This document shows positions 52,992 through 63,735 of a DNA stretch of 64,000 nucleotides, piece by piece. Both the position numbers and the translations under genes were made by a program. The notes under the pieces were generated by a model that saw nothing but the letters and a program-made list of their open reading frames with translations, was not told the DNA's origin and made no database searches. The DNA is from Ricinus communis (taxonomy: Eukaryota > Streptophyta > Magnoliopsida > Malpighiales > Euphorbiaceae), in the NCBI RefSeq assembly GCF_019578655.1, contig NC_063261.1:17350216-17414215 (forward strand), given 5' to 3'. Each line of letters starts with the position of its first letter. The first letter of the stretch is position 1.

Positions 52992-53903
52992 TTATAACTT
53001 TCTACAAACATCAATGGTGTGACCTTGCCAGCTGCAATAATCACATTTGAGATGGGATCGACATGTCTCTGAGGTGTGACCGATTTTGTTGCAAGTTCCG
53101 CATTTTAAATGAGGATTTTTGACATTGGAATTTCTTTCCGAATTTCTGGAATTATTCTTCACAGCAAAAGCTGAAGCTTCAACCATAGGTGTGCCTCCTT
53201 TTGATATACCTCGCTGCTTTTCATCTTGAAGGATTAAAGAATAAGTTTTGTTGACTGTAGGTAGTGGATCGATGAGAAGAATCTGTCCTCGAACAGCAGA
53301 GTAGACTTCATTAAGTCCCATTAGAAATTTCATAGTCTTTTGATTTTGTTGGAATTGTAAAACTTCCTTCATAGTGCCGCATGTGCAGGTTGGAATGTTA
53401 CATAAAGCGTCACGTTCATCCCAAAGGCCTTTAAGCTTAGTGTAATAACCTCCAATGGTCATATTGTCCTGTTTGCAATTATGAATGGCTTCTTCCACAT
53501 GGAAAAGATGAATGCTGTTGGTGTTTGAATAACGCTCTTCCAAATCGGCCCAAATCTCATGGGCACTATTAATGTATATTATGCTTGCTCCAATATCTGG
53601 TGATATTGAGTTAAAAATCCATGCTCTTACAAGATTATTGCAACGTTTCCATTATTGGTATTCTTCAAGAGAGCTCTCCAATGGTTGTTTGATGGTACCG
53701 TTTACAAAACCTTCTTTATTTTTAATGCTAAGAGCCATGAGCATGGCACGGCTCCAGGTACTGTAATTTTCTTCATTCAACAATTGTGTAACGAGTACAA
53801 GACCAGGTTGGTCTGAATGGTGCAGGTAGAAGGGATCAGTTGGATTGTCAAATTTGCTAGCTTCAGGCTTGGCTGAGCTTTGAGTGTTATCTTTCCCTGC
53901 CAT
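52992..53903 (-). pseudogene. copia gag with zinc knuckle
   Basis: Starts at the ATG at 53903 (MAGKDNTQSS) and shows the plant copia gag motif NYSTWSRAMLMAL. An in-frame TAA at 53652-53654 follows LEEYQ, and the same frame then continues through EIWADLEERYS to CDYCSWQGHTIDVC, a CCHC knuckle (C-x2-C-x4-H-x4-C). A second cysteine cluster CGTCNKIGHTSETC precedes it. Ends at a TAA at 52992. Confidence 0.9.
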
Positions 53904-53958
53904 AGATGTTGGCTAAAGGAAGGTGGGCAACATGTTTTATGTAAAAGAGATCAGGAGC

Positions 53959-53976
53959 GTGGCCACTCTGATACCA
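53959..53976 (-). other. Primer-binding site of the copia element (initiator tRNA-Met type)
   Basis: On the minus strand the bases next to the 5' LTR read TGGTATCAGAGTGG, the standard complement to the 3' end of plant initiator methionine tRNA. Confidence 0.92.
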
Positions 53977-54209
53977 TGAAAAGAATAAGTGAAAAAGCTT
54001 TTCTTATCTTATTTACAGCAAAAAGAGAACGTATATATATACACTACAATGACTAAAATAGCTCCTAAAACAAAGCATATAAACGGTTAATTCCTATTTA
54101 GAGTCCCATACAAATAGAAACAAATAAATACAGATTTGACAACTGTTGATTGTCCTAATTATAGGAATATCCTGATTTGATGTAATGGTTGACTTTACTT
54201 TCCTTAACA
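53977..54209 (-). repeat. 5' LTR of the copia element
   Basis: 233 bp, 229 of which match the 3' LTR (98.3%). Confidence 0.95.
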
Positions 54210-54500
54210 GTCATCATGAACTATCATCCTAAAGCCCCAATTACCATTCGATTTCCTTTCGGTGTCGGTAATAATTTTTAACATACCGTTTGAAGAAGGC
54301 CTCTGTGAACCAGATCCCCCGCAACTCTTCCAATCAGCATTAGTAAACTCATTGGATATTCTGGATGCTAGCGAAATAATATGGTGATGATCCAAATGAA
54401 CCTGTTCGAACACCATTTTGTTACATTCAAACCAAACTGCCCATGCAACTGCAACACAAAAAACCGCAACTTCCTTATTTGTCACAATCTTTTGTTTTTT
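54210..54500 (-). pseudogene. LINE 3' end: linker and first half of the RNase H-like domain
   Basis: Reads VAWAVWFECNKMVFEQ, the usual stretch after the zinc-binding region of plant LINE ORF2, then WGFRMIVHDDC, the first strand of the RNase H domain. It is cut at 54210 by the copia element; the domain resumes at 49305 with ESMYDLRPTQ, a few residues short. The frame is open up to an A/T-rich border near 54500, where CACTA-derived sequence begins. There is no ATG at its start. Confidence 0.8.
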
Positions 54501-54724
54501 TCTTAATTTTAATATTTTGGTAAATAAATTTTAAATATTACTTAAAAATAACTAATAAATCAGATTTGACTGACATCAATAAAAAATTTCAATATATAAA
54601 AGATGTAATATAATAAAAAATATTACTGTTAAAATTTACTATAGTGTACATTAACAAATATATATAAAGAATTAAAAAAAAAACTAAACTACGAGTCGAC
54701 ATCCTACTGATCCTGGTCATCTTG

Positions 54725-55390
54725 CTAATATTGTTGTTGTTGCTGTTGCTGTTGCTGGGCTAGGGTGGAAGAGGATGTGCTAGGTGTCAGAAACTCTGTG
54801 AGGACCTCTCGGATAAGATGCCAGACCTCTGTCTGGATACCATATATCACCTCCTCCTACTCTTAGCGGCGGATAAGTTTGTCCTCATCTAACATAGACC
54901 GCACGTACTGTTGCACAGTCTCAATGACTTGCGTCTTCAGAGGATCTGGAACGTCTGTTTTCTTAAATCTGGCAGTGGAGCTGCAGGACGATCCATGACT
55001 GAAAGAAGAGGGTGCCTTAGCACCCATGCCATAGACGTGATATTTCTTCTCATCGCCTGCCGCCTGGAGGAATAACTCTATAGTGTATGACTCCGGTGGC
55101 TTTGTGGATCCCTCAGCTGGTTGAGTAGTGGTCTCTACTAGTTGACGGTACCAATTCTTAAATTAAAAATTAAAATATTATAAATAAGATAACAATACAA
55201 AATATATTTAAGTTTTTATTTTAGTCTTAGAAGACATCTTCAGATTGCCGGTCATCGTATTGACGACCGCCATTTGGTGTTTGTCGAGTGTGGCTAGCCT
55301 CAAATAGCTCAACAAAATCTAGTGTTTATCGAGTATGGGTGGCCTCAAACAAGTCAACAGGATAGGGCTCCCGGCCTAACTCACGTGCTT
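54725..55390 (-). pseudogene. CACTA transposase-family (Ptta/En/Spm) protein remnant
   Basis: The upstream segment (55390 to about 55215) reads REPYPVDLFEATHTR, then a stop, then a near repeat VELFEASHTRQTPNGG. The downstream segment (from about 55120) reads ESYTIELFLQAAGDEKKYHV and YGMGAK, hallmarks of the plant Ptta/En/Spm family, then VIETVQQYVRSMLDEDKL and a TAA at 54863-54865. The frame goes on to a run of nine Gln and a stop at 54725. The AT-rich gap at about 55150-55215 is probably an intron. The transposase core is missing. Confidence 0.75.
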
Positions 55391-56123
55391 GATTATATAT
55401 TTAAAAAACAGTAATTATAAGTCTAAATAATTCAATTTAAATTGATAACTGTGAATTAATAAGTTGGATTACTATCCTCCTGGCTTACTCAACCATAGAT
55501 TTTTTACGTAATTTCTACCGATATTCTGAATCCTATCAATTTAAAAAATTAAATCTTAATATTTTTCAATAATTTCTATCAAAATTTTGACAACATTCCC
55601 TTAACAATTGACCTAAACTCTCCATAAAAATGAATCCATATTCTCGCAGAAAAGAAACTTCTAAGTATATCCAATTGAAGTTGTAAGTCAAACTATTGTA
55701 ATTCTATTGGTAAGCAAGCCCACGAAGGGCAAATTGTGATTATACCAACTTAAAAATAACAACTATAACAACTTTATTATATAATAGGCTAGTTATCAAA
55801 TGCCACAATAATAGGACTAGAGCAATCCATCAGTAAAGGCAAGTTCACAACACAAGCAGGAAGTCGTCAAAAAGGGAAAGGGTGTCGAATGGAATGATCA
55901 ATCTATCAGGCAAGAGGCATTAAACTATATATTTTTGCCCGACCCTACATATCACAACACAATAGTCACTAAATCCTAATGAGTAATATAAGACAATAAA
56001 ATATACATATATAGGCAATATAAACAGTCACTAAACCTAACTAAATACTTTTGATAAAAAAATATACTTATATCTAAATTTCGCTTAAATAAAAAAATTA
56101 AATAAATATTACACACATATATA

Positions 56124-56396
56124 TTAAAAAATTAAACTGATTTTAATCATAAAATAAAAAAATACACCACACATAAATTTAAGAAATTAACCTAATATTA
56201 ATCTTAAAATAAACAAATATACCATGCATAATTTAAAAAATTAACCTAATCTTCATCCTAAAGTAAACAAATATAATATGCATAAATTTAAAAAATTAGT
56301 CTAATCTTCATCCTAAAGTAAACAAATATAAGACACATATATTTAAATAATTAACCTAATCTTAACCCTAAGATAAACAAGTTCAACACTAATTAT
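56124..56396. repeat. Tandem repeat, about 55-bp unit, five copies
   Basis: Units start near 56124, 56178, 56232, 56287 and 56342. Each follows TTTAAAAAATTAACCTAATC, then TTCATCCTAAAGTAAACAAA and a TAT...CATAAA tail. The middle copies are the most alike. It lies within the CACTA element. Confidence 0.85.
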
Positions 56397-56445
56397 TTTA
56401 AAACTAATTATAAACTCTAATTACTTTTAAACTAATATTAATAAA

Positions 56446-56790
56446 ACATAAATATTTATGCCCCTGAATTTATATCAATTAGTGAGATTAACACTTTTAC
56501 TTCCAATTTAACCTAATAGACACTTAAATTTTACTTTTTTTTAATATCTAAACAAATATAAGTTTCGAGTTAACCTAATATGCACTTAAACTATATTTTT
56601 TGGTAATATTTAGACACCTTATGTATAATACTTGTGGACATATTAAATGAAGACACATATATCAAAAAGTGTTAAAATATCACAAAATAGCAAGTTCAGG
56701 TGTTTGTTATGTTAAATAAAAGCTAAAAGGTTAAACTGACTAAATGACCAAAGTTCAAGGGCAGAAATATGCATTTGGCCCTTAAATAAA
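56446..56790. repeat. Foldback element nested in the CACTA element
   Basis: The left end TATTTATGCCCCTGAATTTA...CAATTAGTGAGATTAAC pairs with the right end, whose reverse complement reads CATATTTCTGCCCTTGAACT...CATTTAGTCAGTTTAAC. Inner parts (CACTTAAA, ATTTAGACACC, GGACATATTAAATG) are also loosely mirrored. Non-coding. Confidence 0.65.
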
Positions 56791-57132
56791 ACGCAGTGTA
56801 TTTGCCTTTTGTACTTGTGACAGATTACAATATGCTTAGAGACATATAAGAATCAGTCATCAACTTCAGAACCCAATATTTTCCTTACCATTTTAGTGAC
56901 GAATAGTAACCTGTCGCTAATCAAAGCCCTCGCTAACTTTCGCGCCACACGTTCCCGCCAACTATAGCGACGAATTTAGCGATTGTCTTGATCTGTTGCC
57001 ATTCTATAGCAAATCTGTTGCTATTTTCCTTATAATTCGCCTCGCCCATTTTCCTTGCAAATCCATCTTTATATCATCGCTATTACCGAGGGATTGAATC
57101 CGTCACTAAACTATGATATTCTTGTAGTGTTA

Positions 57133-57960
57133 GGACATGTTCTAATGATTCTTCAACCTTCCCACACCTATCATAACCCCGTATCCTCCTATCAACTCTT
57201 TTCACTATAACTGCTTTTGAAGGAAGTATACCTCTCAATGCCTTCCAAATGAAGTGTTTCAGTTTTGGAGGTCTATTAAGCCTCCAAACCTTGTTCCAAA
57301 GATGTTTAAGAGAAGAAGTTGCAACACGGATCTCAAACTTGCAATCCATGTCTAGATGATAAGCAGATTTCACTGTGAAAATACCAGTAGTGTTGTAATG
57401 CCAAACTAATTTATCCTGCTGGAATCTATAAATCAACAGAATACTTAGAATAGTATCAACATAAACATTCAAAAACACTGGTTAATAGTGTCCATTTTCT
57501 AAGAGTTTGTATTCTCATCATTCATATCATGAACCATTAAATTCCTTTATTCTAGTCTTGGTTGAGAAATAACCTTAAAATCCTTAGGCCTAGGAAGCTA
57601 AGCATCGTCCGTTACCCGTTGATTGCCATTTCCCACTCTCTATTTAGTTCCTTTGCCTACATAATACTTCGCTATGTGTAACTCGGCATATAGCCACCTT
57701 TAGCATCCATAAAAATTACAATTTGGGAAGTATTTTGCCTTTAATACGCGAGACACTTAAGTGTTATAAACTTGCAAGAGACACCAACCCTACTTAGCTA
57801 GTTAAAGTTTTTGAAATCTCTAAAGCACATACCTCCAATCCTATTCGGTCCACACATCTTCAACCAACTTAGCCAATGGATATTTTTTCCATGTTTAGTG
57901 TTACCTCTCCAAGAATTAGATGTCATAGATATCCCCCATGATCTCGTTAAAGTCCACTCC
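57133..57960 (-). pseudogene. LINE ORF2: end of reverse transcriptase and zinc-binding (zf-RVT) region, broken
   Basis: The right part (57960 to about 57480), read in shifting frames, gives HWLSWLKMCGPNRIGGM, CFRDFKNFN and IFMDAKGGYMPSYT, the usual C-terminal block of plant LINE reverse transcriptases. The left part is open at 57133-57478 and gives GIFTVKSAYH, WRLNRPPKLKHFIWKALRG and CGKVEESLEHVL, the zf-RVT domain, with Arg-Tyr-Asp-Arg where the first Cys of the motif usually sits. Many stops and frameshifts; it ends abruptly at the CACTA insertion. Confidence 0.85.
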
Positions 57961-58067
57961 TACTACCTACTTTCGTAAGATCTTACACTACTCAACAGTT
58001 ACCACGACCTCCATATCTCAATATCTTTAGTCCACATGTAGAAACCAGTTGCTCGCCACTCACTTCT

Positions 58068-60780
58068 TGTCACGACCCGATTTGTGGGCCTGTGACCGAC
58101 ACTAGGAAATAGGCAGGCGTAAGGCCACCGAATCTCATAGTAAGCCTTATAGACCAATCACTAACTCAATCAATTTGAAATTTGACACAATCCAAAGCAC
58201 ATATTCATAAATTATCTTAACCATTCAATTCTACATATTTAATTCGGTTTGCCAGAAGAATTAAGCAAGACCCAAAACTACAGAAAATTACAACTGATAT
58301 GTCTACTATTTCTACTGCTGAGAATCCATATATTTTACAAGTCAGCATACAAAACCAAACACGTCAACTGATGATGAAGGAGTCGGGTTGCTTGATAAGA
58401 GCCGCGGGAAGACTAACAAACACAGATATGAAAAATAGTAAAATTGAGACTGTCAATCTCGAGAGTGAGTTAAAATCATATATCCAAAAACAGTTGCAAA
58501 CACTTCAATAATACATTTATTTAATTTAAAATAAACATTAAGTCATGCAAAAATATACGTGTTATGCCATGCTTAATTAAAAATAACTTCCACAAACTAC
58601 GGGACAGAGTACTTCAGTAGAATCCTAATCCCAACACTGATGTCTCGACTAATCTCAATACTGACATCTCGACTCTCTCATTCCAACAGAACTGGCGCTC
58701 AGAGAGTGAAGCTTGACCAAGGTCCTTAACTCCAGTCTGGTCACTTAATTATTACTGTCAGTCATAGCCTTTCGACTCTCTTATCCCAATAGACTGGCGC
58801 CTAGAGAGTGAAGCTCGGCTAGGGACCTTACCTCCAGTCTGATTATTTAGGTTTCCAAATAAGCCAGCGCCGAGAGAGCAATGCTCGACCAAGGACCTTT
58901 ACTCCGGCAAACACACTCTACTAAGCCCAGAGAGCAATGCTCGACCAGGGCAAGCCTAAATTTATCCCTTTTTAAATTTACCACTTTACCCCTTTTTTAT
59001 CACTCGGATTTATACCGGTGCATTCATCAAAATGGTATGTTCTACTGCCGTCCCATCCCGAGTTATCAGGTAATAGTAGATTCAGTGATGAAGAACATGA
59101 TATATATGAATAGTAATCAAAGAGCATGATATATATGAATAGTAATTAAAGGGCATGATACATATGAATAATAATTAAATGAATAATTTAAACTTGCAAT
59201 CAAATAATCACAATAGCTATTTAAGATTTATGCATGACACATGCATAACCGATATATGACTTTAACTCACAGCTTTGACGATCTCCTAGCTCTGCTCCGA
59301 TGCCTCGGGTGGAGCGAGCCAAACTGATAGATTATCTAATCATGGAAAATAACTTAATCAATAAAATTAAAACATTTGACAATTAATCTTAGGTCTAAAC
59401 TCATAGGACTGACTGTCTAAGAATCCCGACTCGGGTAAATTCTACTGAAAATTCGGCAGAACCTCCCCTACAATACTGACATTTACCCCCCGTAAAACGA
59501 GTTCAGGACCTGCTAGAAAACACTTCAAATATTCAACAATTCATTTTAACGGGAGTCGGGTCCCCAACACTTCACTATTTTCCCGACTCCGCCACACATC
59601 ACAAAACACAACCTGAGGCAGGCAGTTTGACAAATAATTATTTTGACTCACAATATTTTCTAATACTCAACACAATTCAATAAACATATAACTTTACCAA
59701 AGAATTATAAAATCAACGGGCTAGAGAAAATTACCGAGACGCTTGATCGCTCGGTCGACTCGCCTCCAGCCGCCGAAGTCCGATCGACGATCCGAACGTA
59801 CCAACGGACTCAAAATGACGCGCTGATGGTGATCTCCGCTTCCAAATTTTCAATCCGACCCCCGATCATCCGGAGAGATTTATGGATGATCTCGGCCGTT
59901 GATTTTCAAACGGACTCCGATCGCCACAAAACCGGTGCCATTGCGAAGCTTGAGCTGAGGGGAGTTTGGATATGTCCTCCTATCATCCATCCCTCGCCGG
60001 AGCTTGCCAGAAAAGCTCAAAAATGCGGCTGCCACCACTTTCTCTCTCCACCACGAACTTCCATCTCCGATCACCATTCGCGTCGCTGCTGCCGCCAAAA
60101 GAAAGTTCACGCCGAGGGGAGTCGATTGCCACAGAATCAACAACTACCGATGCCGGAAATGGACGCACGACGACAAGGAAGTTTCAGTTGCCTTCCTCCT
60201 TGTGCATTGCCGACGCCAGCTTGCCAAGATTTCCTACCATCGCAACGCCCTTCTTCTTCTTCCCCGCCTTCTCTCTCTCCCCGATTTCTTTTCTTCTTTT
60301 CTTCTTCTCCATATCAACTTTTGCTCCCTGAACTTTTTTTTCTTATCTTTTGATCCCTCAATTTTTTTAATTACAACAATTTTGTCCTGCAAAATTTTTA
60401 ATTAACCTCTAAACTTTTCTTTAGCCTTTTAATTAAGCCCCTAACTATTTAATTTGGGCCAAATTAGAATTATTGAAAATATATAATTACATATATACCC
60501 TTGCTTTCTAATGTAAAATTATCAAAAAAGCCCTTGCCGACATATATTTAATTACAAAAATACCAAACATACAAATTTTTATTAAAACCCCATAATAATA
60601 AAATTTATACTTTTAATCCTTATTTCAAATTAATTTTCCAATTTAATCTTAACACACAATCAATTGAATTAATCAATTTGCTAAATATTTTCTAATTAAA
60701 ATTTAGCACCATTAGCTAATTAAAATACCATTTTTCCCAATAATTCTTTTATAAAATACCCTTTACAATTTCTTCCATAG
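58068..60780 (+). mobile_element. Retrotransposon-like block, probable long LTR or large non-autonomous derivative
   Basis: Starts TGTCACGACCCGATTTGTGG, followed by GACCGACACTAGG and AGGCGTAAGGCCACCGAA, which I associate with long LTRs of plant gypsy-type elements. It then holds a tandem repeat (58671-58955), a GC-rich stretch with many CGs (59700-60350) and an AT-rich end with short AAATACC-type motifs. No gag or pol. The right border is uncertain. The overlapping open frames at 59826-60405 exist on both strands and all look like products of GC-rich composition. Confidence 0.5.
58671..58955. repeat. Decaying tandem repeat, first unit about 103 bp, roughly four copies
   Basis: Each unit has GACTCTCT..CCAA, CTGGCGC, AGAGAGTGAAGCT (or AGAGAGCAATGCT), CGACCAAGG and CTCCAGTCTG. 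Starts near 58671 and 58774; shortened units begin near 58861 and 58924. Confidence 0.8.
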
Positions 60781-62120
60781 TTCTCAAATAGCTAAGTCTC
60801 AAGTAAAGAGGCATCTCATATTTTCTCGAAGGCTCCGTAATAGAAATTGAATGCTTATCTTGAAATATAGAATGTGAGTCTAATTAATTTACTTTTTGCT
60901 GTCTATGCATATAGGGACAGATATGCCCTTAAAGAGATTAATCTTCTACTACCCTAATTCTTCTTCTTCCTCTTCTCCTTCCCAATTTCATATTCTCTCA
61001 GTTAAGGCTTCTAATTTCAATATTGGAGTCGCTTTGGACAGATCAGTCCGACCCTCTTTGACCCTCTTCCATAGTAATTATTTTACAAATCCGTTTCTGT
61101 TAATCTTATATCATTTTTCTTTGGAATCAAACTTGAAATGACTAAGAGAAACATCTTTTTAAGCTGTTCTTCCACTTTAATATAATTATTGTCTCTGGTT
61201 TTGCGGGACCTCAAGAATCAAATTGACAACCGGGCAAAGGGGACACTGCATCATCGACTCATAAAAGGCTTTGGTAAAAAAGAAAAAGAAAAATAAAAAG
61301 GCACACTTTTCTTACACTTAATTTCGTTCTCAAGAGTTACTTCACGTCCTAAATTTAATCAAAACGTTGGACAAAAACATTAAACTAGACATGTTTTGTT
61401 TGTACTGTAGCATGCCATTAGGTTGTCTGCATCCAGAAAAAAAAAAAAAGAAAAAAGAAAAAGATCGTTGCAATATAATCATATAGCCCCTGATCAAAAT
61501 CGTTTATGATTCATCTCCGGCTTTGAGTTCCACTATTCAAATCGATTTACTTGAAATGTTTGCCCTTGTCTTAACACGAAAAGGCATTAATTAGACACAA
61601 TGACTTGTGCATTAGGCAGAGCAATTGCATCGCACAAACATGAATTATTAGAAACATATGTTGTGTTTTGATGAATCAAGTGAGCCCTGCATAGAGAATT
61701 ACTCGAGCGGGTTGCATTTACATTTAATTTACATCAGATTGCTCAGAGAGAGAATCTGTCTATTACAAAGGACAGAATAATTGACATCCGGCAGAAGTTA
61801 CTTCCAGGGTTAAACACAGGAATTGCACAAGTATGTAGAAGTTTTCCATATGATTTGTTAGAGTAAAGCATACATTGTTAGACAAAGGTTGGATTGCAGC
61901 CAGGAAGAAAAGTTATAAGCATTAGCTGTGTTCCAGAGCAAGATTGATCTGGATCATCCTAAAACATGCAAGAAAATCAACAATTTACCTGGCTATGGGC
62001 ACGGAAAATTATTTTTATCAGTATTACCTTCCCTAGTAATCATAATATAGTGTTGAAAGACACTACTTATTCGCCCAGACAGCCGATTTTACTCCTCAAT
62101 CATTAGGTGCTTGTTCCTGC
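60781..62120. other. Intergenic DNA, no gene recognised
   Basis: Contains a poly-A/purine run near 61438-61460. The frame 60896-61141 has no features I recognise. The stretch 61880-62120 has gene-like composition and may be the 3' UTR of the exon-like frame that follows. Confidence 0.4.
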
Positions 62121-62285
62121 TTAGTTGGCATTTTCACCACCATTTGATTGAGAAGCATCAGCTGGATTATCAGGATTTAAAATACACCCAGTCATTGGAT
62201 CAACTGGACGTGTGTCAGAGGGTCCATTTTTTAATTTAATATATTCATTTGGGAGAAAATTTTGAATAATAAAAAATACAATTTA
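62121..62285 (-). other. Possible last exon of an unidentified gene
   Basis: An open frame of about 55 codons without an ATG. It reads NFLPNEYIKLKNGPSDTRP, then VDPMTGCILNPDNPADASQS, and ends GGENAN at a TAA (62121-62123). Composition and residue use look coding, unlike the AT-rich DNA around it. No good AG acceptor is visible at its 5' side, so it may be a stranded piece of a gene broken by the LINE and LTR insertions. I do not recognise the family. Confidence 0.35.
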
Positions 62286-62470
62286 TTTATCAAAGAATTT
62301 ACTTAATTAATTTCTTAAAAATTCAAACTAATAGGATATATAAATAACTCTTTTATTTGTCTAACATTAAAAAATTTATTTAATTAATTCTAATTTAAAT
62401 TAAATAAAAACTAAAATAAAATGAATTTAAATAAAAACTCATTTATCAATCATTATTAATATTATCATTA

Positions 62471-62793
62471 TTAAAGAAAAATTTCAGCTATTACACTTCT
62501 CGAACTCAATTTCTGCACATTATTAACTTCAATATGATGTAATGATTTAGAATGAAAGAACAAATACACACGATTTGACAATACCAAACCGAGTCCACCA
62601 CTAATCCCCTCGTAACTAACACCTATAGAATTTAACCACCTCAAAGACCTAGCTAACTTCTTAATATCATCTTCACTTAATTTAGTTTCAAATATAAACA
62701 CCATGATTGAGTTTTTCTTCAAACATGATCTTTCAAAGTATGAGCTATTTAGGGATTTTCTAAACCCCTACAGTTCCAAAATAAGTGTTTCAT
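62471..62793 (-). pseudogene. LINE ORF2 start: endonuclease domain fragment
   Basis: Starts at the ATG at 62793 (MKHLFWNCRGL), the typical beginning of the plant LINE endonuclease (EEP fold). It then loses frame near 62740 and continues as MVFIFETKLSEDDIKKL (Glu of the ETK motif present), GGLGLVLSNRV and HSKSLHHIEV. It stops at 62471 at the edge of AT-rich DNA, so most of the endonuclease and all of the reverse transcriptase are absent here. Confidence 0.85.
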
Positions 62794-63735
62794 TGGTCTC
62801 GACAGATCCAGAATTCCTCCAAGCCGGCCGATATATGAAGCGTTGAATCTAAGCCAATAATTTTCTTTGGTTTCTTTACTTTCCACCCATGCTTGTTGTT
62901 TGCAAATTCCATGATATCAACTTCAGCACTTCGATGTTTTCCCAACTCCAATCCTAAAACCTCCTGAGACAGTACAGTTCTAACTTTAGCCTCTCTTTTC
63001 CATTTTTTACCTTTCTCCTTAAGAGTCGATACCGTGGAGGCATCATTCCTAACTTGTACGTGCATGGCAGGAGATTCACAAACAAAAGACCATGCACTTC
63101 CGAGGAAACTGAGTTACTGGCCTTATCTTTACTACCTACCACATTAATCCCTCTTCCTCCTCCTACCTCCTCCTCATCCTCATGTTTCTCAAGACTAGCA
63201 GCATCCCCTTTCTTCTTTCCACCTTCTCGAATCCATACAAGAACTTTTTTTGTTCGTTCACCCTTCTCATTACTACCATTACTACTTCCTTTCTCCCCTC
63301 CTAGACCCTTATCAAAGTTCAAATTCCTAACCAACGCTTTAATAAATCGCTTCTTCCGATCTTTATCTTCTTTCTGACTCTTTTTAATAGCTTTAAGAGG
63401 AGAAGCACGCAACCAATCAAAACACTGATATTAATCTTTCTTTGGTAAAGACATCAATAGCTCACAATCTATGTCTGTGTGTCCAAGGTGACCACAAATG
63501 TAACAAAATTTCCCTAAATGCTCATAAACAAATTGAATCCATCTAAAGTTTTTTTTATTCCTGAAGCATAATTCCTCTTAAAAGAGGCTTATTAATTGAT
63601 ATCTCCACCCTAACATGCACATACCTACACCAACTTCATAACCTTTCTTCATCAATCTCTACCACCCTCCATATTCTTTCTCCAATAGCCCTTGTGGTAT
63701 TAACATTCGTGCGTGAGATTGGTAGATGTAAAATC
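62794..63735 (-). pseudogene. LINE ORF1 (DUF4283/CCHC-type nucleic-acid-binding protein), broken
   Basis: Read in order: LPISRTNVNTTRAIGERIW and VRVEISINKPLLRGIML (about 63580-63735), then the zinc knuckle CYICGHLGHTDIDC near 63480-63525 (C-x2-C-x4-H-x4-C), then a Lys- and Gly-rich basic tail (63412-62954 and 63065-62790). Stops and frameshifts occur near 63640, 63540, 63430 and 63060. The 5' part is cut at 63735 by the LTR-like insertion. Confidence 0.8.

Larger units (their letters stand above)
49306..54209 (-). mobile_element. Ty1/copia LTR retrotransposon, nearly complete but disabled
   Basis: A 4,904-bp element with two 233-bp LTRs (TG...CA), a primer-binding site, gag, protease, integrase, reverse transcriptase, RNase H and a polypurine tract in canonical copia order, on the minus strand. 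It sits inside the RNase H domain of a LINE. The reading frame is broken by at least four in-frame stops and several frameshifts, so it is not autonomous now. The LTRs differ at four positions, so the insertion is fairly recent. The expected 5-bp target duplication was not found (GTCAT on the right, CTCTG on the left). Confidence 0.95.
54501..57129 (-). mobile_element. Degenerate CACTA (En/Spm) DNA transposon, one end recognised
   Basis: On the minus strand the element starts CACTACAAGAATATCATAGT at 57129, the typical CACTA terminus, next to TAA as a possible 3-bp target copy. The subterminal part (56900-57100) is rich in GCGACGAATTTAGCGA-like motifs, as usual for this class. Inside lie the remains of a plant transposase-associated protein, a 55-bp tandem repeat and a nested foldback element. 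The opposite CACTA end was not found; it is presumably worn away near 54500. It splits the LINE between its zinc-binding and RNase H regions. Confidence 0.75.

Noticed and set aside
54630..54660. TATAGTGTAC as the missing CACTA end
   Set aside because: It points the wrong way for the left terminus and lacks the ACAAGAA continuation seen at the other end.
59826..60405. Several overlapping open frames (121-175 codons) on both strands
   Set aside because: They overlap in different frames and on opposite strands, lack domains, and lie in a GC-rich part of a retrotransposon-like block. Composition explains them.
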